NCBI GenBank assembly: GCA_020430865.1
Contig: JAGQIY010001427.1
Span: forward strand, 1-12,055
Origin: Myxococcales bacterium
GTDB lineage: Bacteria; Myxococcota; Polyangia; Polyangiales; Polyangiaceae
Length of the DNA: 12,055 bases
Reading direction: 5' to 3'
The position numbers and the translations under genes were made by a program. The notes below the pieces were generated by a model. That model searched no databases. It was not told the DNA's origin and worked only from the letters and a program-made list of their open reading frames with translations. This document shows, one piece after another, positions 1 to 7,927 of this stretch. The stretch's first letter is position 1. Every line of letters starts with the position of its first letter.

Positions 1-1012
1 GGTAGTATGGCTCGTGGTCGCCGCTCCGCTCGGGCTGAGTCGACTGTGGGGACTCTTCGACGACGAGCCTCGCCCCGCCGGCGTGGTGTGGGGCATCGAG
101 CTCGTCTTCAGTCATCTGATCGGGGTCTTGCTCGGACTGGTCTCGTTGCCGCTCGCTGCGCTGATCGCGCTGGGGGTCGGCGACGTCAGGGCGACCGGCG
201 TCATTGCCTACGCGCTCGGCGCGACGATCGCGGCGTACGGCGTGTTCGTGCGTCGGCGCTGGTTGGTGGTGCGCGAGCTGGATGTGCCGTGCGTCGGGCT
301 CCCGGCTGCTCTCGAGGGACTGCGCATCGCCCACCTGAGCGATCTCCACATCGGCAGCTACGACACCGAGCGGGTCGGAGAGCGCTGGGTGGAGCGTGTG
401 CAGCGTCTGAGGCCCGATCTGGTTGCGGTGACGGGGGATCTGGTGACCAGCGGCACCTGGAGCTACCCCGCAGCGGCGCGTGTGCTGTCGAGGCTATCGG
501 CGCGCCTTGTTGTCTACGTGATCTTGGGCAACCATGATCAGTGGAACGGCGAGAAGTTCCGGAGCGAGCTGAGTGCTCACGGCGTGCGTGTGTTGAACAA
601 CGCCTGGGAGTCGGTGTCCGTGTCTGGGTTTGGGGGAGAGACCCAGCTGATCGTCGCTGGTCTCGGTGATCCCTACACCCAGTGCGCTGACGTCCAACGG
701 ACGCTCGCGGATCGCCCGCCGGGCTACACGCTGCTGCTGCTGCACTATCCGAGCTGGGCCGAGCGCGTCGAGGGGCAGGACGTCGGGCTCGTGCTGGCCG
801 GGCACACTCACGGTGGGCAGGTCGGGGTGCCGTTCGTCAGCCGTCGCCTCAACGTCGCCCGCGCCATGGGTCAGCACAGCCGAGGCCTGTTCAGCCTGGG
901 TGGGATGCAGCTCCACGTCTCTGCTGGTCTGGGTACCAGTGGCCTGCCCTTCCGCCTGGGGGTCGCGCCGGAGATCGTGATACTACGCCTGAAGCGCGCG
1001 GAGGCTCGATGA
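1..1012 (+). CDS. Membrane-anchored calcineurin-like metallophosphoesterase (YkuE-like), 5' partial
   Basis: Metal-dependent phosphoesterase. The frame is open to the left edge. A GTG at 14 would give 332 residues, but the codons before it are also hydrophobic, so the true start is probably outside the window. Numbering from that GTG, about residues 33-75 form hydrophobic segments followed by a basic RRRW, which suggests membrane anchoring. The catalytic domain then shows every expected metal or active-site motif: DLH (D110, H112), GD (D142), GNHD (N173, H174), a lone H244 in LLHYP, and GHTHGG (H264, H266). This order is typical of the YkuE branch of the family, which includes membrane-associated enzymes reported to act on phospholipids or UDP-linked lipid precursors. 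The substrate here cannot be read from sequence. The stop overlaps the next start by 4 nt (ATGA), so the two genes are probably co-transcribed. Confidence 0.9.
   Translation, partial: VVWLVVAAPLGLSRLWGLFDDEPRPAGVVWGIELVFSHLIGVLLGLVSLPLAALIALGVGDVRATGVIAYALGATIAAYGVFVRRRWLVVRELDVPCVGLPAALEGLRIAHLSDLHIGSYDTERVGERWVERVQRLRPDLVAVTGDLVTSGTWSYPAAARVLSRLSARLVVYVILGNHDQWNGEKFRSELSAHGVRVLNNAWESVSVSGFGGETQLIVAGLGDPYTQCADVQRTLADRPPGYTLLLLHYPSWAERVEGQDVGLVLAGHTHGGQVGVPFVSRRLNVARAMGQHSRGLFSLGGMQLHVSAGLGTSGLPFRLGVAPEIVILRLKRAEAR
1000..1004 (+). promoter_or_regulatory. Shine-Dalgarno GGAGG for the methyltransferase
   Basis: A GGAGG sits 4 bases before the ATG at 1009, inside the end of the upstream gene. 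It supports that start and the 4-nt overlap. The spacing is a little short but acceptable. Confidence 0.6.
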
Positions 1013-2145
1013 GTTTGGAACTGGTGGTCACCTGTGCCCGGGGCACAGAACGGGCGTTGCGCTTCGAGCTGGAGCAACTCGGCGCCAGCGGAGTCAAGGG
1101 TACGGGACGCGGAGCGGTCGAGTTGCCTGGGGACTGGGGAATAGCCGCGCGGATTCTCGTGGAGTCGCGGATCGCTCACAAGGTGCTGTGGCGATTGCTG
1201 CGGCTTGAGGCCGTGGACGAAGCCCAGCTCGTGGAGGGCCTGCTCGAGTACCCCTTCGAGTCTCACGGCGGGCGGGAGGACAGCTTCGCCATCGACGCGC
1301 ACCTGCACTCCTGCCCCTGGACGCACAGCCTCTTCGCTGCTCAGCGCGTGAAGGACTGCGTCGTCGATCGCTTCCGAGCTCGAGGTCTCGAGCGACCCAG
1401 CGTCGACACCAGGCGCCCTCGCTTGCGCTACGTCTTTCACTGGGAGGGCAGTCAGGCGAGCCTCTCCTTGGACCTGGCAGGCGCGTCCCTCTCCCGCCGA
1501 GGCTACCGCGATCCCGACGCAACGGCGCCGATGCGCGAGACGCTGGCCGCCTCCATCCTGGCGCTGGGGCACGCCGACGTCCAGCGGCCCTTCCTCGATC
1601 CGTGTTGTGGGAGTGGGACCCTCGCCATCGAACAGGCGTGGCGTGCGCTGCGCCGCGCACCGGGCCTGGGGCGTCAGTTCGCCTGCGAGTCCTGGCCCCA
1701 GCGTGAGCCTGCGCTGGTAGATGCTCTGCGTGACGTGCGTGGTTCCGCGAGGGAACGACAGCTGGCCGAACTACCCGCGCCGATCGAGCTCGGCGACTAC
1801 CACCCGGGCGCTGTCCAGAGCGCGGAGCTGCAGATCCACGCGGCCGGTCTCGATCGCTACCTGGCACCCAAGCGCCGAGACGCTCGAAAGCTCGAGGCCC
1901 CTGGGGAGCGGCCAGTGATCGTCTCGAACCTGCCCTTCGGTGAGCGTATTTCTGGAGGCAACCGGCTGCAGCTCGAGGGCTTCTATCGCACTCTTGGGGA
2001 CCGTCTCCGTGAGCTACCCACCGCGCGGGTGCTGCTCTTCTCGGGGCACCCCGAGGCCGAAGCGCTGCTGGATCTGGGAGTGCCTCGGCGCTTCAGCCTG
2101 ATGAGCGGGGCGCTGGCCGCCAGGCTGCTCCGCTACGACTGGTAG
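1009..2145 (+). CDS. THUMP-type class I SAM-dependent RNA methyltransferase, RlmL/YpsC-like
   Basis: Probable 23S rRNA guanine-N2 methyltransferase of the RlmL N-terminal-module family (COG0116). The 378-residue length matches single-module members such as B. subtilis YpsC and not the longer E. coli RlmL fusion. The N-terminal half opens with LVVTCARGTE (residues 5-14), the usual beginning of this family ahead of the THUMP domain, and has the linker RRGYRDPDATAPMRETLAA just before the catalytic domain. The SAM-binding motif I is DPCCGSGT (D197-T204). The catalytic motif IV is SNLPFGER (306-313), a variant of the N-(L/P)-P-(Y/F)-G signature of N2-guanine methyltransferases. ATG is chosen because of the GGAGG 4 bases upstream and the 4-nt overlap with the phosphoesterase. 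The exact target nucleotide is inferred from the family only. No second RlmK-like domain is present. Confidence 0.88.
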   Translation: MSLELVVTCARGTERALRFELEQLGASGVKGTGRGAVELPGDWGIAARILVESRIAHKVLWRLLRLEAVDEAQLVEGLLEYPFESHGGREDSFAIDAHLHSCPWTHSLFAAQRVKDCVVDRFRARGLERPSVDTRRPRLRYVFHWEGSQASLSLDLAGASLSRRGYRDPDATAPMRETLAASILALGHADVQRPFLDPCCGSGTLAIEQAWRALRRAPGLGRQFACESWPQREPALVDALRDVRGSARERQLAELPAPIELGDYHPGAVQSAELQIHAAGLDRYLAPKRRDARKLEAPGERPVIVSNLPFGERISGGNRLQLEGFYRTLGDRLRELPTARVLLFSGHPEAEALLDLGVPRRFSLMSGALAARLLRYDW

Positions 2146-2242
2146 CCTTCCGCCCGGCTAGCCGACGACGGCCTTGCAGGAATTCGCGTTGCTCATCGTG
2201 GAAGCGACTTAAGGGCGGTAGGTCCTGGCCGTTTTCGCCTGT
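2146..2242. other. Intergenic gap before the CheX-like pair
   Basis: These 97 bases separate the methyltransferase stop from the GTG at 2243. The gap includes the short palindrome GGCTAGCC near 2156-2163 and the local AT-richer patch around GGAATTCGCG. A promoter for the next two genes is expected here, but I cannot identify a convincing -35/-10 pair or a sigma-54 GG-N10-GC element. No clear rho-independent terminator with a T run is visible. Confidence 0.4.
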
Positions 2243-2833
2243 GTGAGACCAGTGTCCGGAGTCGGCGGGGAGTCCGCGAACCAGCCCTCGGCCCAGGGCT
2301 TGCTTTCCCAGGTCACCAAGCTGCTAGGTGGTGCCCTCGGCGACGCGTGTGTCACCACGCCCTGCGCGTTTCCCAGTGCGTTGCCGGCGCGCGAGATCGC
2401 CTTGCTGTCGATCGCGGGTCCTGTCGAAGGGGGCGTCGTGGTGATGCCCGAGGGTCAGCTCATCGAGCGCATGACCAGCGCTGCCAGCTCGACGCAGGCG
2501 TGGGAACACGAGATGAGCTTGGCCTCCAGTCTGTTGGCGTTGGCCGAGGAAGTGCGGAGCGGATGTCTCGCGTACCTGGCTGAGCTGGGTCCGTACCAGG
2601 TGGCGACGCCGGTCGCCATCTCTGGAGACGGGCTCTCGGTTCACTCGCGCGACTGCGCGCAGTCCGCGTACCGCATGGACCTGTCGGGTGCCTCCGAGAC
2701 TCATGCACCTGCGGGGCTGGTGCTTGCCGCCTGGCTCGGCGCGGGGAGTGCTCGGATGACGACGACCGCCGAGCGACTCGCAGACCTGGACGAGTTGCGG
2801 CACGAGCTGCTGGCTCGGAGAGGAGCCGGCTGA
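2243..2833 (+). CDS. CheX/CheC-like domain protein lacking the phosphatase Asn
   Basis: This is a 196-residue soluble protein without signal peptide or membrane segment. Residues about 21-165 have the layout of a CheX-type domain: a helix around LLGGALGD (27-34), a strand reading LLSIAGPVEGGVVVMP (54-69), a long helix with AEEVRSGCLAYL (101-112), then a conserved-looking proline and glycine in ATPVAISGDG (121-130). In CheX phosphatases the helix carries ExxN. Here the candidate glutamates E102 and E103 are followed three residues later by R105 and S106, so the catalytic Asn is absent. If the assignment is right, the protein would bind or scaffold a response regulator and not dephosphorylate it. 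The GTG start has no good Shine-Dalgarno, and a second GTG at 2252 is an alternative. The gene is tightly coupled to the next one. Family assignment rests on pattern only. Confidence 0.65.
   Translation: MRPVSGVGGESANQPSAQGLLSQVTKLLGGALGDACVTTPCAFPSALPAREIALLSIAGPVEGGVVVMPEGQLIERMTSAASSTQAWEHEMSLASSLLALAEEVRSGCLAYLAELGPYQVATPVAISGDGLSVHSRDCAQSAYRMDLSGASETHAPAGLVLAAWLGAGSARMTTTAERLADLDELRHELLARRGAG
2817..2825 (+). promoter_or_regulatory. Shine-Dalgarno for the second CheX-like gene
   Basis: A purine-rich GGAGAGGAG lies 7 bases before the ATG at 2833, within the end of the upstream gene. It supports the ATG at the TGATG junction and suggests translational coupling. Confidence 0.65.
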
Positions 2834-3843
2834 TGCGTGCCGTCGCTTCCCGAGACCTACAGCCTGGCCGCTTGTTGTCCAAGGTCGTGGCGCGGGACGG
2901 CCGTGAGCTCTTCGCGGCGGGCGAGGATCTACGACAAGACCACATCAGCCTGTTGCAGTCCCTGGGCATCGATGAGGTGTTCTTCGTCGACTCGGATGTT
3001 GAGGCCGAGCGGGTCTGTGAGGAGCACAACCGGATCTCGATCCCGCCGCTGGACCTCGGCACCGGTTACCGCATCGACGAGCCAGTGATGAGTCCAACGG
3101 GCGCGCTGCTGCTGCCGCCCGGCGCCCGGGGCAACCCGGCGCTGGCCGAGCGTCTCGCTCGCCACGGTGTCGAGGCGGTTTGCATCCACCTCGGTGGTCG
3201 CCCTCAGCCCCAGACCATTCGCTTCCTCGCTTCGAAGCGTCGGCTGGAAGTGCAGAGGCGCAAGCTCACTGCCAAGAAGCGTCGGCCTCAGACCACCAGT
3301 GTGCGCCCGGTCGAGGACGAGGTGATGGTGCTCTCACCGGAGGTGGTCGAGTGCATGCTGATTGCGTGGCTGGAGGTGACTCGGCGCTTCGCGCGCGTGG
3401 GTTTCCACGTCGAGGCTCCGGAGGTTGCTCGCGGTGTCGTGCACCGTGGAGACTTCGTCTGGTTGACGGAGCTGATGGGCGCACACAAGCGGCAGATCTA
3501 CTTCTCGATGCAGCGCCGCTGCGCGGCCGGACTGGCGCAGCGCGCGCTGGATGTGCCCGCTGACATGCTGGACGACACCAGCGTGCTGACCGTGGCCGAA
3601 CGGCTGATGGCCATGTGGGTCGAGGACTCCTGCGCCCTCGCGGCTCGTGGCGGCATCCCCTGTGAGCTCGGGCCCCTGCTCCAGGTCAGCGGCTCGGGCG
3701 CGATGGTGCGCGTGTCTGCCGCGGACACCACCGTAACGTTCCCACTGAGGAGCGATCATGGCTGGGCGCGCGTCGTCTTCCGGTGCGCGAAGACGGAAGC
3801 AGCCAGCATCGAGCGGACCTTCGGGCTGACCGGGACACAATGA
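2833..3843 (+). CDS. Two HD-GYP-N-terminal-like modules fused to a degenerate CheX-like domain
   Basis: This 336-residue soluble protein has three visible parts. Residues 8-53 contain LQPGRLLSKVVARDGRELF and an SLGIDEVFFV ending, a module often seen ahead of HD-GYP domains. Residues 79-119 repeat the same pattern in shorter form (PVMSPTGALLLPPGA, then HGVEAVCIHL). A strongly basic linker, about 131-152, follows. Residues about 168-318 resemble a second CheX-like domain, with TVAERLMAMW (253-262) at the place of the ExxN helix. E256 is kept but the Asn position is M259, so phosphatase activity is doubtful. No HD-GYP catalytic motif occurs. The ATG overlaps the previous stop by 1 nt, so the two proteins are probably made together and may form a complex. 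The role is inferred as signalling or regulation. The CheX assignment is pattern-based. Confidence 0.65.
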   Translation: MRAVASRDLQPGRLLSKVVARDGRELFAAGEDLRQDHISLLQSLGIDEVFFVDSDVEAERVCEEHNRISIPPLDLGTGYRIDEPVMSPTGALLLPPGARGNPALAERLARHGVEAVCIHLGGRPQPQTIRFLASKRRLEVQRRKLTAKKRRPQTTSVRPVEDEVMVLSPEVVECMLIAWLEVTRRFARVGFHVEAPEVARGVVHRGDFVWLTELMGAHKRQIYFSMQRRCAAGLAQRALDVPADMLDDTSVLTVAERLMAMWVEDSCALAARGGIPCELGPLLQVSGSGAMVRVSAADTTVTFPLRSDHGWARVVFRCAKTEAASIERTFGLTGTQ

Positions 3844-3881
3844 GCGCCACATAGCGCTGCCGCGGGGAACCGTTGGTTGGC
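3844..3881. other. Convergent gap
   Basis: Only 38 bases separate two convergent stops. I see no strong hairpin with a T run in either direction, so transcription may end by another mechanism or read through. Confidence 0.4.
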
Positions 3882-4619
3882 TCAGGTCCACTCTGCCAGC
3901 AGCTCGGTCACGGGAGAGCCTGAGCGGCCGCCGCAGTCGAAGCGGCATGTCAGTCGTCGCGCCCCCGACGCTTCGAGCGCCGCTTCGCAGCTGCCGAGCT
4001 GCTCCTGCCAGAGGCTGTCGGTGAAAGCCACCGCCTCGATCCAGCGCGCGCGGGCGAAGCCAGCTCGAGACTCGATGATGTCGAGGGTTCCGCAGTCTCG
4101 ATAGAACAGGCCGAACACCCAGGGAGCGCGCTTGAGCACCAGGCTGGGGTCGTCGCCCGTTACGTAGAAGCGATGGGCTCCGCGGAAGTTGTGACGCGAG
4201 CCTTCGTAGCCGAGGGTGCGCGAGAGCTCCGGTCCGACTCCGGTGATACGCTGGGCGACGTGGTGCAGGTCGATCAACCAAGCCAGCGGGTACCAGCCAT
4301 CGGCACGCACTGCGCCTCGCGCCAGCTCCGCTGCGATGTCATCGGGCAGCTCTGCGAGCGCGCGGCGAAGGCAAGGGTCGCCGCGCAGTTGCTTCAGGCT
4401 GCGGCACAACGTGCGCAGGGCGAGCCCGCTCACCTCCGGCACGCAGCGCTCGTCTGGTGACTGCTCTTCTTCCAGTCCAATGCGGCGCTTGAGGCGCACA
4501 CCGCTCCTCAGAATCGCTGGATCCCGAGGCTTTCCGGGGCGGCGGTCCGACACAGCGCGAGCGTAGCTCGACCCGGCGGACCATCGCAAACCGAGAACCT
4601 TGAGCCGAGGTGCGTTCAT
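3882..4619 (-). CDS. Uncharacterised protein, possibly DUF2378/TIGR02265-like
   Basis: Soluble protein of 245 residues from the ATG at 4619. The body from about residue 60 onward looks conserved and alternates helices with a C-terminal mixed region. It includes ALAELPDDIAAEL (88-100), a WYPLAWLIDLHHVA segment (109-122), GPELSRTLGYEG (129-140), HNFRGAHRFYV (143-153), and WIEAVAFTDSLWQEQLGSCEAALEASG near the end (193-219). The order (YP motif, a 'LG' helix, a p-x-w/y region, then a w-x-x-G-x-x-E-x-x-L helix) resembles the myxobacterial DUF2378 (TIGR02265) paralogous family, itself of unknown function. I hold that with modest confidence. The first 60 residues are basic and poorly structured. A GTG at 4442 would give about 186 residues, nearer the expected domain size, so the start is uncertain. 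No signal peptide is seen. Confidence 0.7.
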   Translation of the reverse strand: MNAPRLKVLGLRWSAGSSYARAVSDRRPGKPRDPAILRSGVRLKRRIGLEEEQSPDERCVPEVSGLALRTLCRSLKQLRGDPCLRRALAELPDDIAAELARGAVRADGWYPLAWLIDLHHVAQRITGVGPELSRTLGYEGSRHNFRGAHRFYVTGDDPSLVLKRAPWVFGLFYRDCGTLDIIESRAGFARARWIEAVAFTDSLWQEQLGSCEAALEASGARRLTCRFDCGGRSGSPVTELLAEWT

Positions 4620-4636
4620 CGAAGTAACATCCGACC
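4620..4636. promoter_or_regulatory. Very short divergent gap
   Basis: Seventeen bases separate the divergent start codons as called. This is too short for two promoters, so at least one promoter must lie inside the opposite gene, or the minus-strand gene starts further inside. No -35/-10 elements can be assigned here. Confidence 0.35.
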
Positions 4637-7600
4637 ATGCTGCGCGCGAGACGAGAGACGCCCCGGAAGCCTCAGCCAGTGGGCTTGGGCCGCGTTGCCT
4701 GGGTCGTGGCTGTGGGAGTCATCGCCGGGAGTCCGCTTGCCAGCTGCGCCGCCCAGCGCCCGCATCTGAGCCAGTCGCGGCCCTCGCTGCTGGAGCCGGC
4801 TCAGAGCGACAGCGAGTTCGTCAGTCCCGCCGAGTGGCACTACCACCCGCCGGAGCAGGGACGCATGCGCGCCGAGCGGAAGCTCGCGGATGGCAGGGTG
4901 CTGTTCGCGGGCGATCGCGGGGAGCGCTGGATTCGCGACAAGGCAGGGCTCAAGGCGGCGCCTCGCCTCGCGCCGGAGACCCTGATCAGCATCCTCCCGC
5001 ATGCCGAGGAGGGCTGGCTGTTCGTGGGGGCGAGCGGCACCACCTACGAGGCAGCGTCTCCTCTCGGAGAGTTCACTCGTGTCGTCGAACCACTGGAGGC
5101 GCTGATTCAAGTGAGCGCTTCGGGGTCGGCTCTGGCTGGAATCCGGAAGGATGGCAAGCTGGTGGTTACCCGCTTCTCGGATCCCGGCGGAAGTGCCGAC
5201 TGGCAGCCAGTGAAGGTCCAGGGGGGGAGCGCCGCGGATCGCTTCGTCGGCGTCGAGCTCATCGACCAGAAGCGCGGCTACGCCCTCTCGGCGCCCGAGA
5301 GGCTGTGGAAGACCGAGGACGCGGGACGCACCTGGCGGCCGTTGAGGTTGCCGCGCTTCGGCGCGTACAAGCTGGAACCAGACGGGCGCGACGTGATCGT
5401 GCGAGGTGTGGTGGATGATCGCGTGCTCGCCTCCGATCGCCTCGCTCCGTTCACCGGCAAGGGCTCCCGAGCCAAGATCAACCTCGACGGCCTGCCTCCG
5501 CGTGGCCCGGACGCCGAGGCGCTCACCAGCGAGCGGGCGATCCTGCTGGGGGATCGCTACTACGAACTCACGTCTGCCAACTCGAGAGCGAAGAACTGGG
5601 AGCTCGTGGTCGGCAAGCTCGCGTCGCCGCTGGTGGTGCGAAAGACCAGCGTTCCACGCAGCTGCAAGGCAGCGAAGATCACCGGTTTCGGCAAGCGCCT
5701 GCTCGTGGCCTGCACTCCGCGCCCAGGAGACACCAGCCACCCGATTGACTTCTACGAGAGCGCCGACAGCGGCAAGAAGTGGAACCAGCTCGAGGTCAGC
5801 GCTGTCGGGCGGATCCACCAGCTGAGGCTCGCGCTGGGGGCCAAGGGCGCGGTGCTGGTGACTGGCCTGTGTCCCGAGCGCGCCGAGCGCCGCGGCTGTC
5901 GTCCGGAGGGCGTGTATTACCTCGGGGAGAAGGAGGAGGAGGACGCCGGGACGCCGGAGACAGCCTTCGTTCCTGCCTCGACGCCTTCGCTCAAGGGCAA
6001 CGCCCTGGCGCTGGGATTCTCGGTGGATGGGACGCGCGCCTACGTCGCTGGTGTGCGCGCGAAGAGCTCGGTCTTCAGCGTGTACATCTCCAAGGATGGC
6101 GGTAGGAGCTTCCGGCCCGAGGAGATCGAGGGGCTGGGGGACGACAGCGCCGACTTCTCGGCGCCGTGGCGGCGACCCACCTCTCGAGCCTTGCGCGTCA
6201 GCGCCAGCGGCGCGGCGCCCGATGGATCGATTGGCTTCGTGGTGGAGCGTGAACCGGACACCAAGCTCGTAGTCACCGACGAGGCGGGGCGTCTGCTGTC
6301 CATGGCGTCGGTGCCTGCGGTGGGTGTTGCCGTGGGGATCGTTGGAGGGCGAGCGCTGGCGGTCGCTCCTCGCAGCGGTGAAGCCTGGGAGACGCAAGAC
6401 GCGGGAGGCGAGTGGCACGGCCTGGGGCCGCTGCCCGCGCCGGTCTGCGGGAACTCTGGCGGCTGCGTCGGAAACGTGGCCTGCGGGGCGCTGGGTTGCG
6501 TCGTCGGGGGCGTGTTGACTCGCCTCGGCTGGGGCGTCGACGAGCGGACGGAGCTCCCTGTGCTGGCGGCTCGTCACGACGAGCGTCGACGCGAGGTACG
6601 CATCCGAACCCCGCTCGTGTGCACGGTCGGGGAGGGAGCCTGGCGCAAGCTGGACGGGCTCGATGCGCCTCCCGACGCGGCGATGGCGGCGTACGGCAAG
6701 GCCGCGTGGTTCGGTCTGTCCGTCGACGCGGACACCTCGCAGGTGGAGTTCCTGACCGCGCAGGCGGGCGCCCGTCAGCACATCGATCGAGAGACCTTGC
6801 TCGGACCGGCCAAGGCCGCGGATCAGGTCGCATTCCATTACTCCGTGCAGGTGGAGGGGGCCACGGCGTTGCGCTACGCGCTGCCGAAACCCGGAGCGAC
6901 GATCAAGGACGTCGAGGTGGCCTGGCACAACCTGGAGGACGACAAGTCGCTCAAGGGACGCATCCCCGACGTGGGGCCCTATCGCCCAGGCGACTATGTG
7001 AGCCTGGGGGGAAAGAGCGCTCAGCGCGCTTCGCCTGACCTGGTGAGCGTGGCGAGCGGCGGCATCTTCGTGCGCCTCCATCGCTTGTTGCGCGACAACC
7101 AGACGACCTATTTTCTAGACGGAAAATCAGTCAAGGAGCTGCCCGGGCTCCGCTGGCCAGCGGTTCGCCTGGGTGGAAGCATCGACACCGAGTACGTGCG
7201 TGTGAAGGGTCAGCCCATTCCGTTGGGTATCGTCGGCGACGGAATGGCGCTGATCGCTGCCCTCTCGGGGGGCGATTTCCAATCGTCAACGCTGGGCCTG
7301 GCGGAGCCCCATCGCTACGGCCTCGGACTCTCCCGTCGTCTGACCTACGTGGACGGCCAGGCCACCTTCCAGCTCAGCTACGTGGACGCGGGTGGCAAGT
7401 CCTCCCAGACCCTGCTGTTCCCGATCAGCCCCGCCCTGGATGCCACCCCGACGCTGGCCCCGAGCCAGGCCCAGCTCGGCGCGACGCCGGGTCGCTGCGA
7501 TTCCGATCAGCTGAAGCAGACGCCACGCATCGTCTCGCCGTTCTCGCCGGGCACGCGGCACCCAATCCTGGTGAACAGCCCGAGTGATCCCCAAGTGCTG

Positions 7601-7927
7601 TTGATGTCGGGTAGCGCGGTTCTCCACGGCACCGCCAAGGAGCCGTGCCTGGCTGCGATCGACGCCGGAGCGGTTTCGACGGGAGCAAACCCGTCGCCAA
7701 GCGAGACCGCGCTGATCCTGCTCGACGATCTCGAGCACGCGTGGCTCTTCCGACGCGAGCTGGTCGAGACCGAGCAGCCGAGCCTCGTGCGCCCACCGTC
7801 GCGCTTCGGGATCAGGGGCGCTGACGCGGGCCCCATCGAATACCGCTCCATGAGCTGCAGCTTCGATCCGAACGCACCCCTTCCGCCAGAGGTCTACGCC
7901 CAGCCTGGAACGCGGGTGAGTCGCTAG
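4637..7927 (+). CDS. Large Asp-box (BNR-like) beta-propeller lipoprotein
   Basis: This is a predicted exported lipoprotein of 1096 residues. The N-terminus has basic residues (RARRETPRK), a hydrophobic core (VAWVVAVGVIAG, 20-31) and a lipobox LASC with the acylated cysteine at C37. Four Asp-box motifs of the S/T-x-D-x-G-x-x-W/F type are visible: TEDAGRTW (226-233), SADSGKKW (375-382), SKDGGRSF (485-492) and TQDAGGEW (586-593). Such motifs occur at repeated hairpins in sialidase-, YCF48- and sortilin-type propellers. No sialidase catalytic set is evident, so a binding or scaffold role is more likely than an enzyme. A four-cysteine cluster (C604, C610, C616, C621) follows the last box, and C412/C421 form another close pair; both could be disulfides. 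The C-terminal third shows no repeat that I recognise. The start is supported by the signal peptide, although no Shine-Dalgarno is obvious. Confidence 0.85.
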   Translation: MLRARRETPRKPQPVGLGRVAWVVAVGVIAGSPLASCAAQRPHLSQSRPSLLEPAQSDSEFVSPAEWHYHPPEQGRMRAERKLADGRVLFAGDRGERWIRDKAGLKAAPRLAPETLISILPHAEEGWLFVGASGTTYEAASPLGEFTRVVEPLEALIQVSASGSALAGIRKDGKLVVTRFSDPGGSADWQPVKVQGGSAADRFVGVELIDQKRGYALSAPERLWKTEDAGRTWRPLRLPRFGAYKLEPDGRDVIVRGVVDDRVLASDRLAPFTGKGSRAKINLDGLPPRGPDAEALTSERAILLGDRYYELTSANSRAKNWELVVGKLASPLVVRKTSVPRSCKAAKITGFGKRLLVACTPRPGDTSHPIDFYESADSGKKWNQLEVSAVGRIHQLRLALGAKGAVLVTGLCPERAERRGCRPEGVYYLGEKEEEDAGTPETAFVPASTPSLKGNALALGFSVDGTRAYVAGVRAKSSVFSVYISKDGGRSFRPEEIEGLGDDSADFSAPWRRPTSRALRVSASGAAPDGSIGFVVEREPDTKLVVTDEAGRLLSMASVPAVGVAVGIVGGRALAVAPRSGEAWETQDAGGEWHGLGPLPAPVCGNSGGCVGNVACGALGCVVGGVLTRLGWGVDERTELPVLAARHDERRREVRIRTPLVCTVGEGAWRKLDGLDAPPDAAMAAYGKAAWFGLSVDADTSQVEFLTAQAGARQHIDRETLLGPAKAADQVAFHYSVQVEGATALRYALPKPGATIKDVEVAWHNLEDDKSLKGRIPDVGPYRPGDYVSLGGKSAQRASPDLVSVASGGIFVRLHRLLRDNQTTYFLDGKSVKELPGLRWPAVRLGGSIDTEYVRVKGQPIPLGIVGDGMALIAALSGGDFQSSTLGLAEPHRYGLGLSRRLTYVDGQATFQLSYVDAGGKSSQTLLFPISPALDATPTLAPSQAQLGATPGRCDSDQLKQTPRIVSPFSPGTRHPILVNSPSDPQVLLMSGSAVLHGTAKEPCLAAIDAGAVSTGANPSPSETALILLDDLEHAWLFRRELVETEQPSLVRPPSRFGIRGADAGPIEYRSMSCSFDPNAPLPPEVYAQPGTRVSR

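Noticed and set aside
2161..2182. Possible sigma-54 promoter around CCTTGCAGG
   Set aside because: The TTGCA is present but there is no GG at the required 12 bases before the GC dinucleotide.
4616..7081. 821-codon open frame on the minus strand, antisense to the lipoprotein
   Set aside because: Its composition is rich in R, H, Q and A without any domain pattern, while the plus strand has a signal peptide, lipobox and Asp boxes. It is a shadow frame caused by high G+C.
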